A stretch of DNA of 64,000 nt from an uncultured Bacillota bacterium (GCA_905200905.1 CAJKMA010000005.1:1-64000); one strand, 5' to 3'. Counted from the first letter of the stretch, positions 53,620 through 62,896 are shown. Numbers and translations are program-made. Notes: generated from the letters alone by a model not told the origin.

Positions 53620-55347
53620 TTAATCCTCATATCCAGCGCCTTCCATAGCGGAAAGTGCATGTTCTGTATAACGCTTAAACAACCCTTTTCTCTTGGGACG
53701 GGGTACAATGCCCGCCTTTGTTCTTTCCAAAAGAATGTCTGCAATTTCTTCTTTTGACTTCTCTTCTCCGTGAATGCCTACAATATCCAGCCTTCTGTTC
53801 TTCACACTGTATTCCAGAATGTCGCCATCTTCCACAAAGGCAAGGGGGCCTCCTGCTGCTGCCTCTGGTGACACATGACCAATAGCTGCCCCTCTGGTAG
53901 CTCCTGAAAACCGTCCATCTGTAATCAGAGATACCGAACCATTTAACCGTTCATCACATACAATGGCTTCTGTAGTCATAAGCATTTCCGGCATACCACT
54001 TCCCCTTGGGCCTTCATAGCGAATAATCAGCATGTCCCCTGGATTTACAACTCCATCCACCACTGCCTGATAAGCAGCTTCTTCACTGTTAAAGACTCTT
54101 GCCGGACCTTTTCGTTCCCGCATTTCCTGAGTACAGGCAGAATATTTAATCACTGCTCCCTCTGGCGCCAGATTACCTCTTAAAATAGCTACAGAACCTT
54201 TTTCTTCTGCCTTTTCCACAGGGAAAATCACCTGTTCCCGCTCCAGACCATAATTGTGTAAATATCCTAAATTTCGCTCAAAGAAATTTTCCCGTTCCAA
54301 ATCTTCCAGATTCTCACCCAAAGTCTTTCCAGTAACGGTCATTACATCCAAATGGAGCATATCCTTTAATTCTTTCTGCACCATAGGAATTCCGCCTGCA
54401 AACCAAAAGGCTTCTGTCAAATGAGCGCCGCTTGGGGTAATATTTCCAAGATGTGGTACCTTATGATTCAACTCATCAAACAATTCCGGTTCTAACACCA
54501 TGCCCAACTCTCTGGCAATGGAAGGAAGATGCAGCGTAGCATTAGTAGAGCCTCCAATAGCACTATGAATCATCACTGCATTTTCAAAAGCTTTTCTTGT
54601 AAGAATATCACTGACTTTGATTCCCTTTTCTACTAAATCCAGGATTTTTCTTCCTGCCTTTCTGGCGTAGGCAAAAATGTCTCGCATAGTAGCTGGCATC
54701 AGTGCTGCCCCTGGAAGGGTCAGTCCAAGAGCTTCTGCCATACACTGCATCGTACTGGCTGTTCCTAGAAACGTACAGGCTCCGCAGGAAGGACATCCGG
54801 TCATCTTATAATCTAAAATCTCCCTGTCAGTGATAGCATCCTTTCTCTTCTGTCTAAGAGAAATATCACCTGCTACCAAGGAGGTGGTCATATTAGGGCC
54901 AGGACGCATACTGCCTCCCGGCACAAAAATCGTAGGAATATCCAATCGTGCTGCTGCCTTTAACTGAGCTGGTATGGATTTGTCACAGGATGCAGATAAA
55001 ATCATTCCATCCCAAGGATATACACAGCCATGAACCTCAATCATATCACAAATAGCTTCTCTGGAGGCTAAGATATAGTTCATCCCATCATGTCCCTGAG
55101 CACAGCCGTCACAAATGTCTGTGGTGTGATACTGAGCAGGAAAACCACCTTTTTCAAACACTCCATATTTTGCCTGCTCCATAAGCCCTGCCAGATGGGT
55201 ACTACCTGGATGGCTATCACCAAATACATCTTCTAACAAAATCTGTGGCTTTAAAATATCCTCTTCATCCCACCCAGAGCCCATCTGTAAAGCATCAAAC
55301 TGTGCCCATAAAAGCCTTTGTGGGGCGCTTTTTTGTTTTATTGCCAT
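53620..55347 (-). CDS. IlvD/EDD family sugar-acid dehydratase (copy 1)
   Basis: A 575-residue iron-sulphur dehydratase. Landmarks: [10 protein letters not shown] near residue 38, [20 protein letters not shown] near 75, the cluster cysteine in [12 protein letters not shown] near 115, a second in [24 protein letters not shown] split near 185-205, and [19 protein letters not shown] near 475. The GTASTM form and the catabolic neighbours favour an aldonate dehydratase giving a 2-keto-3-deoxy acid over biosynthetic dihydroxyacid dehydratase. The frame extends far upstream; GAGGAGG marks the ATG at 55347. It lies 13 bases before the aldolase gene. Confidence 0.9.
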   Translation of the reverse strand: MAIKQKSAPQRLLWAQFDALQMGSGWDEEDILKPQILLEDVFGDSHPGSTHLAGLMEQAKYGVFEKGGFPAQYHTTDICDGCAQGHDGMNYILASREAICDMIEVHGCVYPWDGMILSASCDKSIPAQLKAAARLDIPTIFVPGGSMRPGPNMTTSLVAGDISLRQKRKDAITDREILDYKMTGCPSCGACTFLGTASTMQCMAEALGLTLPGAALMPATMRDIFAYARKAGRKILDLVEKGIKVSDILTRKAFENAVMIHSAIGGSTNATLHLPSIARELGMVLEPELFDELNHKVPHLGNITPSGAHLTEAFWFAGGIPMVQKELKDMLHLDVMTVTGKTLGENLEDLERENFFERNLGYLHNYGLEREQVIFPVEKAEEKGSVAILRGNLAPEGAVIKYSACTQEMRERKGPARVFNSEEAAYQAVVDGVVNPGDMLIIRYEGPRGSGMPEMLMTTEAIVCDERLNGSVSLITDGRFSGATRGAAIGHVSPEAAAGGPLAFVEDGDILEYSVKNRRLDIVGIHGEEKSKEEIADILLERTKAGIVPRPKRKGLFKRYTEHALSAMEGAGYED

Positions 55348-55361
55348 AATTAATTCCTCCT

Positions 55362-55718
55362 CTACTGGTTTTCTACATACTGTAATTCTACATTCTTTAC
55401 CCAGGAACCATCCTCTGCCTTTAAATATGGCAAAACCGCCTTTATAGCTTCTGCTCTGATTAGTCCGTAAATATGAGGGTATGTTCTTCCACATCCCTCT
55501 AAATCTTCCCATTTTACCGTCACATCCAGTTCTTCCGTCTCAATAACTAAAAGCACCAAATTTTCCTGTTCATTGTCAAAATGAGGAGATACCCTCCAGA
55601 AATACTTTAAATCTGAACAATGAATAAATGGATTCTGTTCTAATAAAGGTTTTCCTATGTATGGTTCATTCTTCATAGATTCCCACAAATTCTGTTTCAT
55701 ACAATGTAAAATAAGCAT
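55362..55718 (-). CDS. DUF952 family protein
   Basis: A 118-residue protein with the DUF952 pattern: [24 protein letters not shown] FIHCS segment near residue 32, [22 protein letters not shown] near 55 and [20 protein letters not shown] near 80. DUF952 has an ADP-ribosyltransferase-like fold in some structures, but its role is unknown. It starts after AGGGAG with a promoter just upstream and precedes copy 1 of the dehydratase by 14 bases. Cotranscription with sugar-acid genes suggests an accessory role; this is inference. Confidence 0.82.
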   Translation of the reverse strand: MLILHCMKQNLWESMKNEPYIGKPLLEQNPFIHCSDLKYFWRVSPHFDNEQENLVLLVIETEELDVTVKWEDLEGCGRTYPHIYGLIRAEAIKAVLPYLKAEDGSWVKNVELQYVENQ

Positions 55719-55747
55719 TTTTTCTCCCTTCGCATGTTACTGCCAAA

Positions 55748-55753
55748 ATTATA
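55748..55753 (-). promoter_or_regulatory. Probable -10 box of the DUF952-dehydratase-aldolase unit
   Basis: TATAAT on the minus strand, 30 bases before the DUF952 start. With 17-base spacing the -35 position would be TTTGTT, inside the loop side of the preceding terminator. The promoter therefore appears to be embedded in the terminator of the SDR gene. Confidence 0.5.
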
Positions 55754-55761
55754 GCACAAAA

Positions 55762-55799
55762 ACCTCAGCCAACAAAGTTTTTTTACTTTGGGCTGAGGT
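55762..55799 (-). terminator. Terminator after the SDR gene
   Basis: ACCTCAGCC and GGCTGAGGT with inner ACTTTG/CAAAGT form a strong hairpin followed on the minus strand by TTTTTG. It separates dehydratase 2-SDR from the downstream three genes, unless read through. Confidence 0.85.
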
Positions 55800-55816
55800 C
55801 TTTTTCATTTTTTGTT

Positions 55817-56578
55817 TTATTTCACCAGATAACCGCCATCTACAGGAATCACTGCTCCGCTGACATAATCACTGGCATGGGATGCCAGAAAAATTGCTGC
55901 CCCTTTCATATCTTCCCCTGTCCCCCAGCGTCCTGCTGGAATTCTTTCGGAAATCGTCGCAAATCTTGGATTTGCAGGGTCTAACAGCGCTTTGTTCATT
56001 TCTGTAGCCATATAGCCTGGCGCAATGGCATTGACATTCACACCTCTTGCCAGCCAATCATTGGTAAGTTCCTTAGTAAGCTGTGCCACACCGCCTTTGG
56101 CAGCTGCATAAGCTGGAATTGTCTGTCCGCCGAAAAAAGAATTCATGGAAGCAATGGTAATAATCTTTCCATAGCCCTTTTTCAACATGATTTTTCCGGC
56201 CTCCTGGCAGAGAAGAAAAACAGAAGTCAGATTCACATTGAGAACCTCATCCCACTCTTCTACTGGAAATTCTTCTGCACTATGGCGTCTCTGGATTCCA
56301 TGAGCTGTCAGAAGAATATCCAAATCTCCTCCCAGCTTGTTTACACATTCCTGAAACACCCTGTATACTTCTTCCCTTTTCCCCAGATTTCCCTTTACAC
56401 CATGACATTTATAACCTTTTTTGCAAAATTCCTCTGCCACTTCGTACACTTTATCTGATGTTCCTACAATAGCAACTTCACAGCCAGCCTCCAGATACCC
56501 TTCTGCAATGCCATATCCAAGCCCTCTGGTTCCTCCGGTGACAATCGCTTTTTTTCCTGTAATATCAAATAAATTCAT
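55817..56578 (-). CDS. SDR family dehydrogenase, KduD/gluconate 5-dehydrogenase type
   Basis: A 253-residue short-chain dehydrogenase. The cofactor motif TGGTRGLGYGIAEGYLEAG is near residue 14, the catalytic serine in IITIASMNSFFGG near 138, and YAAAKGG with tyrosine and lysine near 153. NVNAIAPGYMATEMN near 182 and IPAGRWGTGEDMKG near 210 are characteristic of 2-keto-3-deoxygluconate or gluconate 5-dehydrogenases. It would interconvert keto and hydroxy groups on a six-carbon sugar acid using NAD(H). It lies 12 bases after dehydratase copy 2. Confidence 0.92.
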   Translation of the reverse strand: MNLFDITGKKAIVTGGTRGLGYGIAEGYLEAGCEVAIVGTSDKVYEVAEEFCKKGYKCHGVKGNLGKREEVYRVFQECVNKLGGDLDILLTAHGIQRRHSAEEFPVEEWDEVLNVNLTSVFLLCQEAGKIMLKKGYGKIITIASMNSFFGGQTIPAYAAAKGGVAQLTKELTNDWLARGVNVNAIAPGYMATEMNKALLDPANPRFATISERIPAGRWGTGEDMKGAAIFLASHASDYVSGAVIPVDGGYLVK

Positions 56579-56590
56579 AGATAACCGCCT

Positions 56591-58312
56591 TTATTCCATA
56601 TATCCACCCTTCATAGGAGATACTGCTTTCTCAGAAAAGATTTTCATAACACCTTTGGTGTATTTTGGTTCTTTTGGTGTCCAATTTTTCTTACGTTCTT
56701 TCAAGACTTCAGCAATTTCTTCCTGGGTCTTCTTCTCTCCTGCAATACCTACAATACGAAGTACACGATTTGGAATATTGATTTCAATCAAATCACCCTC
56801 TTCCACCAGAGCAATAGGACCACCCTCTGCTGCTTCTGGAGAAATATGACCGATAGCAGGACCTTTGGAAGCTCCTGAAAATCTTCCATCTGTTAAAAGT
56901 GCAATAGAAGCGCCCAGTTCTGCATCTGAAGCAATGGCTTCTGTGGTATAGAACATTTCCGGCATACCACTTCCCTTTGGTCCTTCATAGCGGATAATAA
57001 CTGCATCTCCTGGTTTGATTTCATGTGTAAGAACTGCATGAATAGCATCTTCCTCACAATCAAAAGGACGAGCCTTTAAGGTAGCTTCAAACATTTCTTT
57101 TGGAACAACGGTATGTTTCACTACCGCGCCATCCGGACAAAGATTTCCTCTTAAAATTGCAATACTTCCGTCTGTTCCAAATGGTTTGTCAAACGGACGG
57201 ATAACATCTTCTCTCTTTAAGCCCACCTTTGCCAAATATGCATCACATTTGTCATAAAATCCATTTTTCTTTAAGTCCTCCAGGTTCTCTCCCAGAGTCT
57301 TGCCAGTTACGGTCATAACATCCAAGTGAAGCATATCTTTAATTTCTTCCATAATGGTCGGTACACCGCCCGCATAATAGAAGAACTGTGCAGGCCACTG
57401 TCCTGCCGGACGAATGTTTAACAAATAATGGGCTCCTCTGTGAAGTCTATCAAAAGTATCTCCATCTATTTCAATACCAAATTCTCTTGCAATTGCTGGT
57501 AAATGAAGAAGGGAGTTGGTAGAGCCTGAAATTGCAGCATGAACCATAATGGCATTTTCAAAAGATTTCATGGTGACAATTTTATCTGGTGTCAAATCAT
57601 GCTCTGCAAGCCATACAGCCTGTTTTCCGGCTTCTCTTGCCACAGTACGAAGATCCGGACTGGTTGCTGGCATCAGAGCGCTTCCTGGGAGCATCAGACC
57701 AAGAGCTTCTGCCATAATCTGCATAGTGGAAGCAGTTCCCATAAAGGAGCAGGCACCACAGGAAGGACACGCATTCTGTTTATAATAAGTTAATTTCTCT
57801 TCTGTAATCTCTCCACGCTCACACATAGCGCTGTACATTCCAATTTGCTCCAAAGTCAGAAGATCCGGACCTGCATCCATAACACCTCCAGTAATCACAA
57901 TAGAAGGAATATTAACACGTCCGATTCCCATTAAATGCGCTGGCATACCCTTATCACAGCTGGCTACAAATACACCTCCGTCAAAAGGTGTTGCGTTGGC
58001 ATGAATTTCAATCATATTAGCAATCATATCCCTGGATGGCAGAGAATAATTAATGCCATCATGCCCCTGTGCTTCCCCATCACAGATATCTGTAGTAAAA
58101 TATCTAGCTCCGTGTCCTCCTGCTTCTGCTACACCAGCTCTCGCCTCTTCTACCAGTTCCAATAAATGACCGCTACCTGGATGGCTGTCCCCGAAAGTAC
58201 TTTCAATCATAATCTGCGGTTTTGACAAATCTTCTACCTTCCATCCTGTTCCCAGACGTAAAGGATCTAATTCCGGTGCAATTTTTCTTAATTCCTGACT
58301 TCTCAACTTCAT
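56591..58312 (-). CDS. IlvD/EDD family sugar-acid dehydratase (copy 2)
   Basis: A 573-residue paralogue of copy 1 with the same motifs: [18 protein letters not shown] near residue 38, DGEAQGHDGINYSLPSRDMI near 75, ASCDKGMPAHLMGIGR near 115, CPSCGACSFMGTASTMQIMAEALG split near 190, and [18 protein letters not shown] near 470. The two copies differ throughout, so they are unlikely to be a recent duplication and may take different substrates. AAAAGGAG marks the ATG at 58312; an upstream in-frame start is unsupported. It heads the operon and its promoter carries the shared ATCATACGT operator. Confidence 0.9.
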   Translation of the reverse strand: MKLRSQELRKIAPELDPLRLGTGWKVEDLSKPQIMIESTFGDSHPGSGHLLELVEEARAGVAEAGGHGARYFTTDICDGEAQGHDGINYSLPSRDMIANMIEIHANATPFDGGVFVASCDKGMPAHLMGIGRVNIPSIVITGGVMDAGPDLLTLEQIGMYSAMCERGEITEEKLTYYKQNACPSCGACSFMGTASTMQIMAEALGLMLPGSALMPATSPDLRTVAREAGKQAVWLAEHDLTPDKIVTMKSFENAIMVHAAISGSTNSLLHLPAIAREFGIEIDGDTFDRLHRGAHYLLNIRPAGQWPAQFFYYAGGVPTIMEEIKDMLHLDVMTVTGKTLGENLEDLKKNGFYDKCDAYLAKVGLKREDVIRPFDKPFGTDGSIAILRGNLCPDGAVVKHTVVPKEMFEATLKARPFDCEEDAIHAVLTHEIKPGDAVIIRYEGPKGSGMPEMFYTTEAIASDAELGASIALLTDGRFSGASKGPAIGHISPEAAEGGPIALVEEGDLIEINIPNRVLRIVGIAGEKKTQEEIAEVLKERKKNWTPKEPKYTKGVMKIFSEKAVSPMKGGYME

Positions 58313-58380
58313 GTACATTCTCCTTTTCTTACTTATTTTTTCATAAAATTCTTCTTTTTCCTTTTGGAATTTCATGAGTC

Positions 58381-58433
58381 ATCATACGTCATATCTGTGA
58401 TTTTATAGTATCACGTCCAAGCCCTTGCGTCAA
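58381..58433 (-). promoter_or_regulatory. Promoter and operator of dehydratase copy 2 operon
   Basis: On the minus strand TTGACG (58433..58428), a 17-base spacer and TACTAT (58410..58405). The operator-like ATCATACGTCATAT (58381-58394) covers about +4 to +17. The same ATCATACGT core occurs twice at the gntP promoter, which indicates a shared repressor. Confidence 0.72.
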
Positions 58434-58467
58434 CTATTTCTTAAAAGAAAAAGGACTGTCGCAAGGC

Positions 58468-59169
58468 TTAATGCGGCAATCCCAAATCCTGTATCAAATC
58501 TCTATTTATCGTTAAATGTTCCAGCATAGCTTCTTTTGCTTTTTGGCTATTTCCCTCTTTAATGGCATCGACAATTCTTTGATGAGTCCGGACAGTCTCC
58601 ATAGCCAAGGCACGGTCCGTAACCTGAATAAATACGGCAATCCCCTGCTGAATTACAGGAACCAGATTCGATACCACATTATTTTTGCTCAATTTGGCAA
58701 TTTGTTCATGAAACTCTATGTCTTTTTCCATGTGCTGCTCCTGATTTTGACAGAGTACTGCAACCTCATCCGCGATTTTTTGGAGTTCTTCTACTTCCTC
58801 TTTTTTGGCTCTCTGAGCAGCTAGAAATGCGATTTCCGGCTCAATCATTAGGCGCACTTCACATAAATCCAATGCCAGCTTCTTCTTATCACAGATAAAT
58901 GCAAAACCCAAAGGATCATCCACTACACCTGGTCGACTACATACAAAAGTGCCACATCCCCTGCGTATTTCCACCACATTTTTAGAAACTAAAATTTTAA
59001 TAGCTTCTCTTATGGTGCCTCTGCCTACGGCCAGTTTTTCTGCCAATTCAAATTCATTTGGCAATTTTTCTCCTGCCCTTAGCTGCCTTTGAGTAATTAA
59101 ATTTGTAATTTGCTCTGAAACCTGTTCTGGCAGAAGCTTTTCCGTTTTTTTAATCGATCTTAACATCAT
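58468..59169 (-). CDS. GntR family regulator, FadR/FCD type
   Basis: A 233-residue regulator. The winged helix (about residues 10-75) contains EQVSEQITNLITQRQLRAGEKLPNEFELAEKLAVGRGTIREAIKIL in pieces, typical of FadR-type proteins. The FCD effector domain (90-225) has metal-binding residues around EVRLMIEPEIAFLAAQRA, EKDIEFHEQIAKLS and HQRIVDAI. It sits between the dehydratase operon and gntP and is the first choice for the repressor binding the ATCATACGT sites. ATG at 59169 is six bases after GAGG; another ATG lies four codons upstream. Confidence 0.9.
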   Translation of the reverse strand: MMLRSIKKTEKLLPEQVSEQITNLITQRQLRAGEKLPNEFELAEKLAVGRGTIREAIKILVSKNVVEIRRGCGTFVCSRPGVVDDPLGFAFICDKKKLALDLCEVRLMIEPEIAFLAAQRAKKEEVEELQKIADEVAVLCQNQEQHMEKDIEFHEQIAKLSKNNVVSNLVPVIQQGIAVFIQVTDRALAMETVRTHQRIVDAIKEGNSQKAKEAMLEHLTINRDLIQDLGLPH

Positions 59170-59249
59170 TTGAAACCTCATCGTTCTTTCCGTTTTAAAG
59201 CCCTTTTAGCATTATATCAGCAGCTAGGAAAAAAGTCCAGTATAGAGGC

Positions 59250-59284
59250 AAAGGAACTGCCGCATAAAATGCAACAGTTCCTTT
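59250..59284 (-). terminator. Terminator of gntP
   Basis: AAAGGAACTG and CAGTTCCTTT with inner GCA/TGC pairs form a hairpin between gntP and the regulator gene. The following T-run is short, so termination may be partial. Confidence 0.7.
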
Positions 59285-59307
59285 TATTTTCAAACTACTC
59301 TATTTAC

Positions 59308-60696
59308 TTACATCATAAGTCCTGGAAGGAATCCCTGGAACAGTGATAAAATTGATACAAAAATCAGGATTGCAACACCTGCTACAAATCCACCTAATGT
59401 CCATCCACGGATGGTATCTGTAACAGAAATCTTAAAGAATCTGCTGATTGCCCAGAATCCCGAGTCGTTTGGCAGAGATAATCCAATACCGCCGGCACAA
59501 ATAGCAATCGCACACAGAATTGGTGATACGCCACTTGTTGCAATGGTGCTGGACATAATTGCTGCTGTAGTCATAAGTGCTACTGTTGTAGAACCCTGTG
59601 CACAACGGATAATCTGTGCGATCAGGAAACAAAGTACCAGAATTGGAATGCTGAACTTGGATAAAGAACCAGCTACATAATCTGCAATACCAGTTGCCTG
59701 AAGAATTTTACCAAAAGCACCGCCTGCACCTGTAATCAAAAGAATTAAACCAACCTGGTCAGCAGCTTCTGTCATAATATCTGTAATAGATTTCTGCAGA
59801 TATTTTCTGGAAATCAGCGCTGCATAGATAACGCCTGCCATCATAGCAAAGTTTTTGTCCCCAATGAATTTCACAATTGGAGTAACAGCTGACTCTTCTC
59901 CTAAAGCCAGAGGCACAAAACTTCCTAAAAGAATCAGGATAATCGGAACTAAAAGGATAGATAATGCTTTTCCTGCTCCCATTTTCTTACGGTTATCTAC
60001 TTTATCAAGTGCTGCTTCATCTGCTTCTAAATCTTCAAAAGTATAGAAATGGTTGTTCTTGTGATCCTGCTTATTTAAGAAAGCACCATAAATAATACCT
60101 CCAAAAATCATACCAACAAATGCAGAAATCAATGCATAGAAAAAGAAAATACCAATTTCAATACCAAGTTCACCTGCTACTGCCAGTGGCGGTGCAGTAG
60201 GAAGTACCAACGCAAAGGTACAAGTTGTAGCTACAGAAATTGCACAAGCAAAGTTTACCATAGAAATTCCTGTTTTTTTGGATAATACACGAAGCATTGG
60301 GGCGAACATAATGTAAACAACATCACCGAATACCGGAATACCTGTGATAAATCCAGAAAGAGATACTGCGATAGGAGATTTTTTCTCTCCAAATGCTTTT
60401 AAAATTTTGTTTGAAATAGATTCAATACCGCCAGATTCAAACATAAATTTGCCCAGCATAACACCGAGACCGGTTACCATACCGATACTTCCCAGCGTAC
60501 CGCCAAATCCGTTCGTTACTGTACTTGCCACATCTGGAAGAGGCATATTTACTAATATACCAGTACCAAATGCAGTTACCAGCAATGCAACAAATGCATT
60601 TAACTTAAATTTGATGATCAGAACCAACAAAACTGCAATTGCTAAAATAAAGATACCAATTAACAATGGTCCTGTCACAACACCTCCTGAAAACAT
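59308..60696 (-). CDS. GntP family sugar-acid permease
   Basis: A 462-residue transporter with about twelve to fourteen helices. GntP markers: LVTAFGTGILVNMPLPDVA near residue 40, NGFGGTLGSIGMVTGLGVMLGKFMFESGG in pieces near 62-90, FITGIPVFGDVVYIMFAPMLR near 115, LILLITGAGGAFGKILQATG near 315, and IRCAQGSTTVALMTTAAIM near 362. Family members import gluconate, fructuronate or related acids by proton symport. It starts after GAGGAGG under a promoter whose spacer is an ATCATACGT operator. It provides the substrate for the enzymes on both sides. Confidence 0.93.
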   Translation of the reverse strand: MFSGGVVTGPLLIGIFILAIAVLLVLIIKFKLNAFVALLVTAFGTGILVNMPLPDVASTVTNGFGGTLGSIGMVTGLGVMLGKFMFESGGIESISNKILKAFGEKKSPIAVSLSGFITGIPVFGDVVYIMFAPMLRVLSKKTGISMVNFACAISVATTCTFALVLPTAPPLAVAGELGIEIGIFFFYALISAFVGMIFGGIIYGAFLNKQDHKNNHFYTFEDLEADEAALDKVDNRKKMGAGKALSILLVPIILILLGSFVPLALGEESAVTPIVKFIGDKNFAMMAGVIYAALISRKYLQKSITDIMTEAADQVGLILLITGAGGAFGKILQATGIADYVAGSLSKFSIPILVLCFLIAQIIRCAQGSTTVALMTTAAIMSSTIATSGVSPILCAIAICAGGIGLSLPNDSGFWAISRFFKISVTDTIRGWTLGGFVAGVAILIFVSILSLFQGFLPGLMM

Positions 60697-60743
60697 AGTT
60701 GTTTCCTCCTCTTTTTCTTTTTTTCTTTTGCCCTAATTGGGTA

Positions 60744-60803
60744 ATCATACGTATGACCTCTTACTCATAGCAAAACTATATCAAATCATACGTCATACGT
60801 CAA
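60744..60803 (-). promoter_or_regulatory. gntP promoter with two operator copies
   Basis: On the minus strand TTGACG (60803..60798), a 17-base spacer and TATAGT (60780..60775). One operator, ATCATACGTCATACGTCA (60785-60802), fills the spacer and -35 box. The second, ATCATACGTATGAC (60744-60757, with palindromic CATACGTATG), lies about 10 to 25 bases after the start point. The pairing suggests looping or cooperative repression. Confidence 0.8.
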
Positions 60804-60885
60804 TAGCATTTCTAAAATATGTTAAACTTTTATAAAGTTTTTCTAATTTTTTTATTCATTTTCACCAACTGCAGTTTGCATATCA

Positions 60886-61614
60886 TTATAATTGAAAATA
60901 ATCCGGATACGTTTCAAAAATTTTCTGGAATCCCTTTCGATAGGTTCCTAAATGGGCATCATAAAAATAATCTAATCTAAAATCAGAAGGAAGCCCTAAC
61001 ATTAAAAGCTGCAAAATCTTCTGATGTTCTTCATAAATCTTTTCCAATTCTGTATGATTCATAATAGCATCCAGATATCGCACCCTGTCATAATGGGTAC
61101 TTACTTTTTTCATTGCATACCAGGTCATCTCTTTGCCAAACATGGTATAAATAAGATGATGAAATTTATCGTCCAACTTAAAAAAAGTATCAATCTGGTT
61201 TTTTTCTGTTTCCTCTTTCCACGCTGTCTTCTGCTGTTCTAAATTTTCCCGCAATTTACTAATCTGCTGGGACTGAAGATTTCCTGCCAGTTTACGAATA
61301 ATTTCTGGTTCAATCACTGAACGGAGGAAATATCCTTCTTTTAATATATCAATTTGAATCAAAGATACTTTGGAACCGCTCTGTGGATAAACTTCAATGA
61401 GGGATTCTTCCTTTAACATTAATACTGCCTCGTGAATAGGGGTTCTGCTGGTATGAAACACCTCCGCCAACTCTCCCTCATTAATGGTTGTTCCCGGTAA
61501 AAGTTGCAGTGTCATAATATTATCTCGCAATACACGATAAGCATATTCCCTGTTATTCTCTGTTTTTTTTCGTTCTGTCAGCATAAGCTCTGTATCTGAT
61601 ATTTTAATCTTCAT
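60886..61614 (-). CDS. GntR family regulator, FCD type (second copy)
   Basis: A 242-residue FadR-type regulator. The DNA-binding domain (about 20-85) shows REYAYRVLRDNIMTLQLLPGTTINEGELAEVFHTSRTPIHEAVLML in pieces. The FCD domain (95-235) has YFLRSVIEPEIIRKLAG, FFKLDDKFHHLIYTM and a final HLGTYRKGF. GGAG precedes the ATG. It is divergent from the zinc alcohol dehydrogenase-LarA genes, which it probably controls. It is not closely similar to the other GntR protein here. 60804-60885 between it and gntP is AT-rich with only a weak AAACTTT/AAAGTTT hairpin. Confidence 0.9.
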   Translation of the reverse strand: MKIKISDTELMLTERKKTENNREYAYRVLRDNIMTLQLLPGTTINEGELAEVFHTSRTPIHEAVLMLKEESLIEVYPQSGSKVSLIQIDILKEGYFLRSVIEPEIIRKLAGNLQSQQISKLRENLEQQKTAWKEETEKNQIDTFFKLDDKFHHLIYTMFGKEMTWYAMKKVSTHYDRVRYLDAIMNHTELEKIYEEHQKILQLLMLGLPSDFRLDYFYDAHLGTYRKGFQKIFETYPDYFQL

Positions 61615-61786
61615 ATAGATTCTCCATGTTTTTACCTTCTTGCACTTCTCACAATGTAATATATTACTTTTTTTCTTTCAAAAATCATAGCACACCTTTT
61701 TATCTTAGTCAATTAATTCTGCTTTTTCCTATGCATTTTGTCACTTTTTTCTAATTTCACCCCTATATTCTTGTAAGTTTTTTACA

Positions 61787-61815
61787 TTGCATCTTTTATG
61801 GTCATCTGCTATATT
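61787..61815 (+). promoter_or_regulatory. Promoter of the zinc dehydrogenase-LarA unit
   Basis: TTGCAT (61787-61792), a 17-base spacer and TATATT (61810-61815). TGATATATTAATCA (61831-61844), just after the start point, is a near-palindrome and a candidate operator for the divergent GntR protein; GTAATATATTAC (near 61656) is another near the regulator's own promoter. Confidence 0.65.
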
Positions 61816-61869
61816 AAGGGCAAAGATAACTGATATATTAATCAAATCAAAGTAAAGGAGTACTGTATT

Positions 61870-62892
61870 ATGAAAGCAATTAAAGTTGTTGAACCTTTTA
61901 AAGTGGAGATCGTGGATGTTCCAAAACCAACCATCCAGAATCCGGACGATGTCATTGTTCGTATTACCTCTGGCGGAATCTGTGGCTCTGATATTGGTAT
62001 TTACAACGGAACCAACTCTCTGGCTACTTATCCTCGTCTCATTGGTCATGAATTTGGTGGTATTGTTACAGAAGTTGGAGAAAACGTAACTTCTGTAAAA
62101 CCAGGTGATAAGGTTGCTGTGGATCCAGTAAGAAGCTGTGGTCACTGCTATGCCTGCCGCATTGGACGTCATAACGTATGCTCTACTCTGGAAGTTATGG
62201 GTGTACATCGCGATGGCGGCTTTGCAGAGTACGTAGTTGCTCCAGAAGCTAATATTCACTTATTCCATAAAGATTTTGATGAATCTTTCCTGGGTCTTGT
62301 AGAACCTTTTACCATTGGTGTAGAAATCAACAGAAGAGGTCAGATTACCAAAGGCGATAAAGTTTTGATTATGGGTTCTGGCCCGATTGGTATCTGTGCT
62401 ATGCAGGTAGCAAAAAGAAACGGCGCTCAGGTTATGATGACAGATTTAGTAAAAGAACGTTTAGACAAAGCTTTATCTATGGGTGCTGATGAAGTAGTAC
62501 TGGTATCAGAAGAAAATCTGGAAGAACGCATTATGAAATTTACGGACAACGAAGGAATTCCTGTTGTTGTGGATACTGTTTGCATTCCTTCTTCTTTTGA
62601 ACAGGCTGTTCAACTTGCTTGCCCTGCAGGACGTGTAGTTTGCATTGGACTGAAAAATCAGCCTTCTCAGATTACCATGGCAGATATTACAAAAAAAGAA
62701 CTTACTATTGTTGGCTCCCGTTTGAACAACAATTGTTTTGATGAAGTCATTGCCGGATTTGAAGATGGAACACTCCGCCCAGATCAGTTAATGACAAAAT
62801 CTTACAACTACAAAGACATTATGGAAGCTCTCACCATGATTCAGGAACACCCTCAGGATGTTTTGAAAATCGTTCTGAAGTTTGAGGATTAA
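61870..62892 (+). CDS. Zinc-dependent alcohol dehydrogenase, RspB/LgoD-like
   Basis: A 340-residue medium-chain dehydrogenase. Catalytic zinc ligands are in GGICGSDIGIYNG (cysteine near residue 38) and LIGHEFGGIVTEVG (GHE near 60). Structural zinc cysteines are in SCGHCYACRIGRHNVCS near 92-105, and the Rossmann motif is VLIMGSGPIGICAMQVAK near 165. GVHRDGGFAEYVV resembles E. coli RspB and the L-galactonate dehydrogenase LgoD. It probably oxidises or reduces a sugar acid or polyol. AAAGGAG sets the start. The LarA-family gene follows after four bases. Confidence 0.92.
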   Translation: MKAIKVVEPFKVEIVDVPKPTIQNPDDVIVRITSGGICGSDIGIYNGTNSLATYPRLIGHEFGGIVTEVGENVTSVKPGDKVAVDPVRSCGHCYACRIGRHNVCSTLEVMGVHRDGGFAEYVVAPEANIHLFHKDFDESFLGLVEPFTIGVEINRRGQITKGDKVLIMGSGPIGICAMQVAKRNGAQVMMTDLVKERLDKALSMGADEVVLVSEENLEERIMKFTDNEGIPVVVDTVCIPSSFEQAVQLACPAGRVVCIGLKNQPSQITMADITKKELTIVGSRLNNNCFDEVIAGFEDGTLRPDQLMTKSYNYKDIMEALTMIQEHPQDVLKIVLKFED

Positions 62893-62896
62893 ACCT

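Noticed and set aside
53620..58312. Annotating either IlvD-family gene as biosynthetic dihydroxyacid dehydratase
   Set aside because: The GTASTM form and the company of GntP, SDR, aldolase and GntR genes point to aldonate catabolism; the ilvC/ilvN unit is more than 26 kb away.
61741..62259. Open frame antisense to the zinc dehydrogenase and divergent region
   Set aside because: It is the shadow of a well-supported gene, with no ribosome site or recognisable protein.
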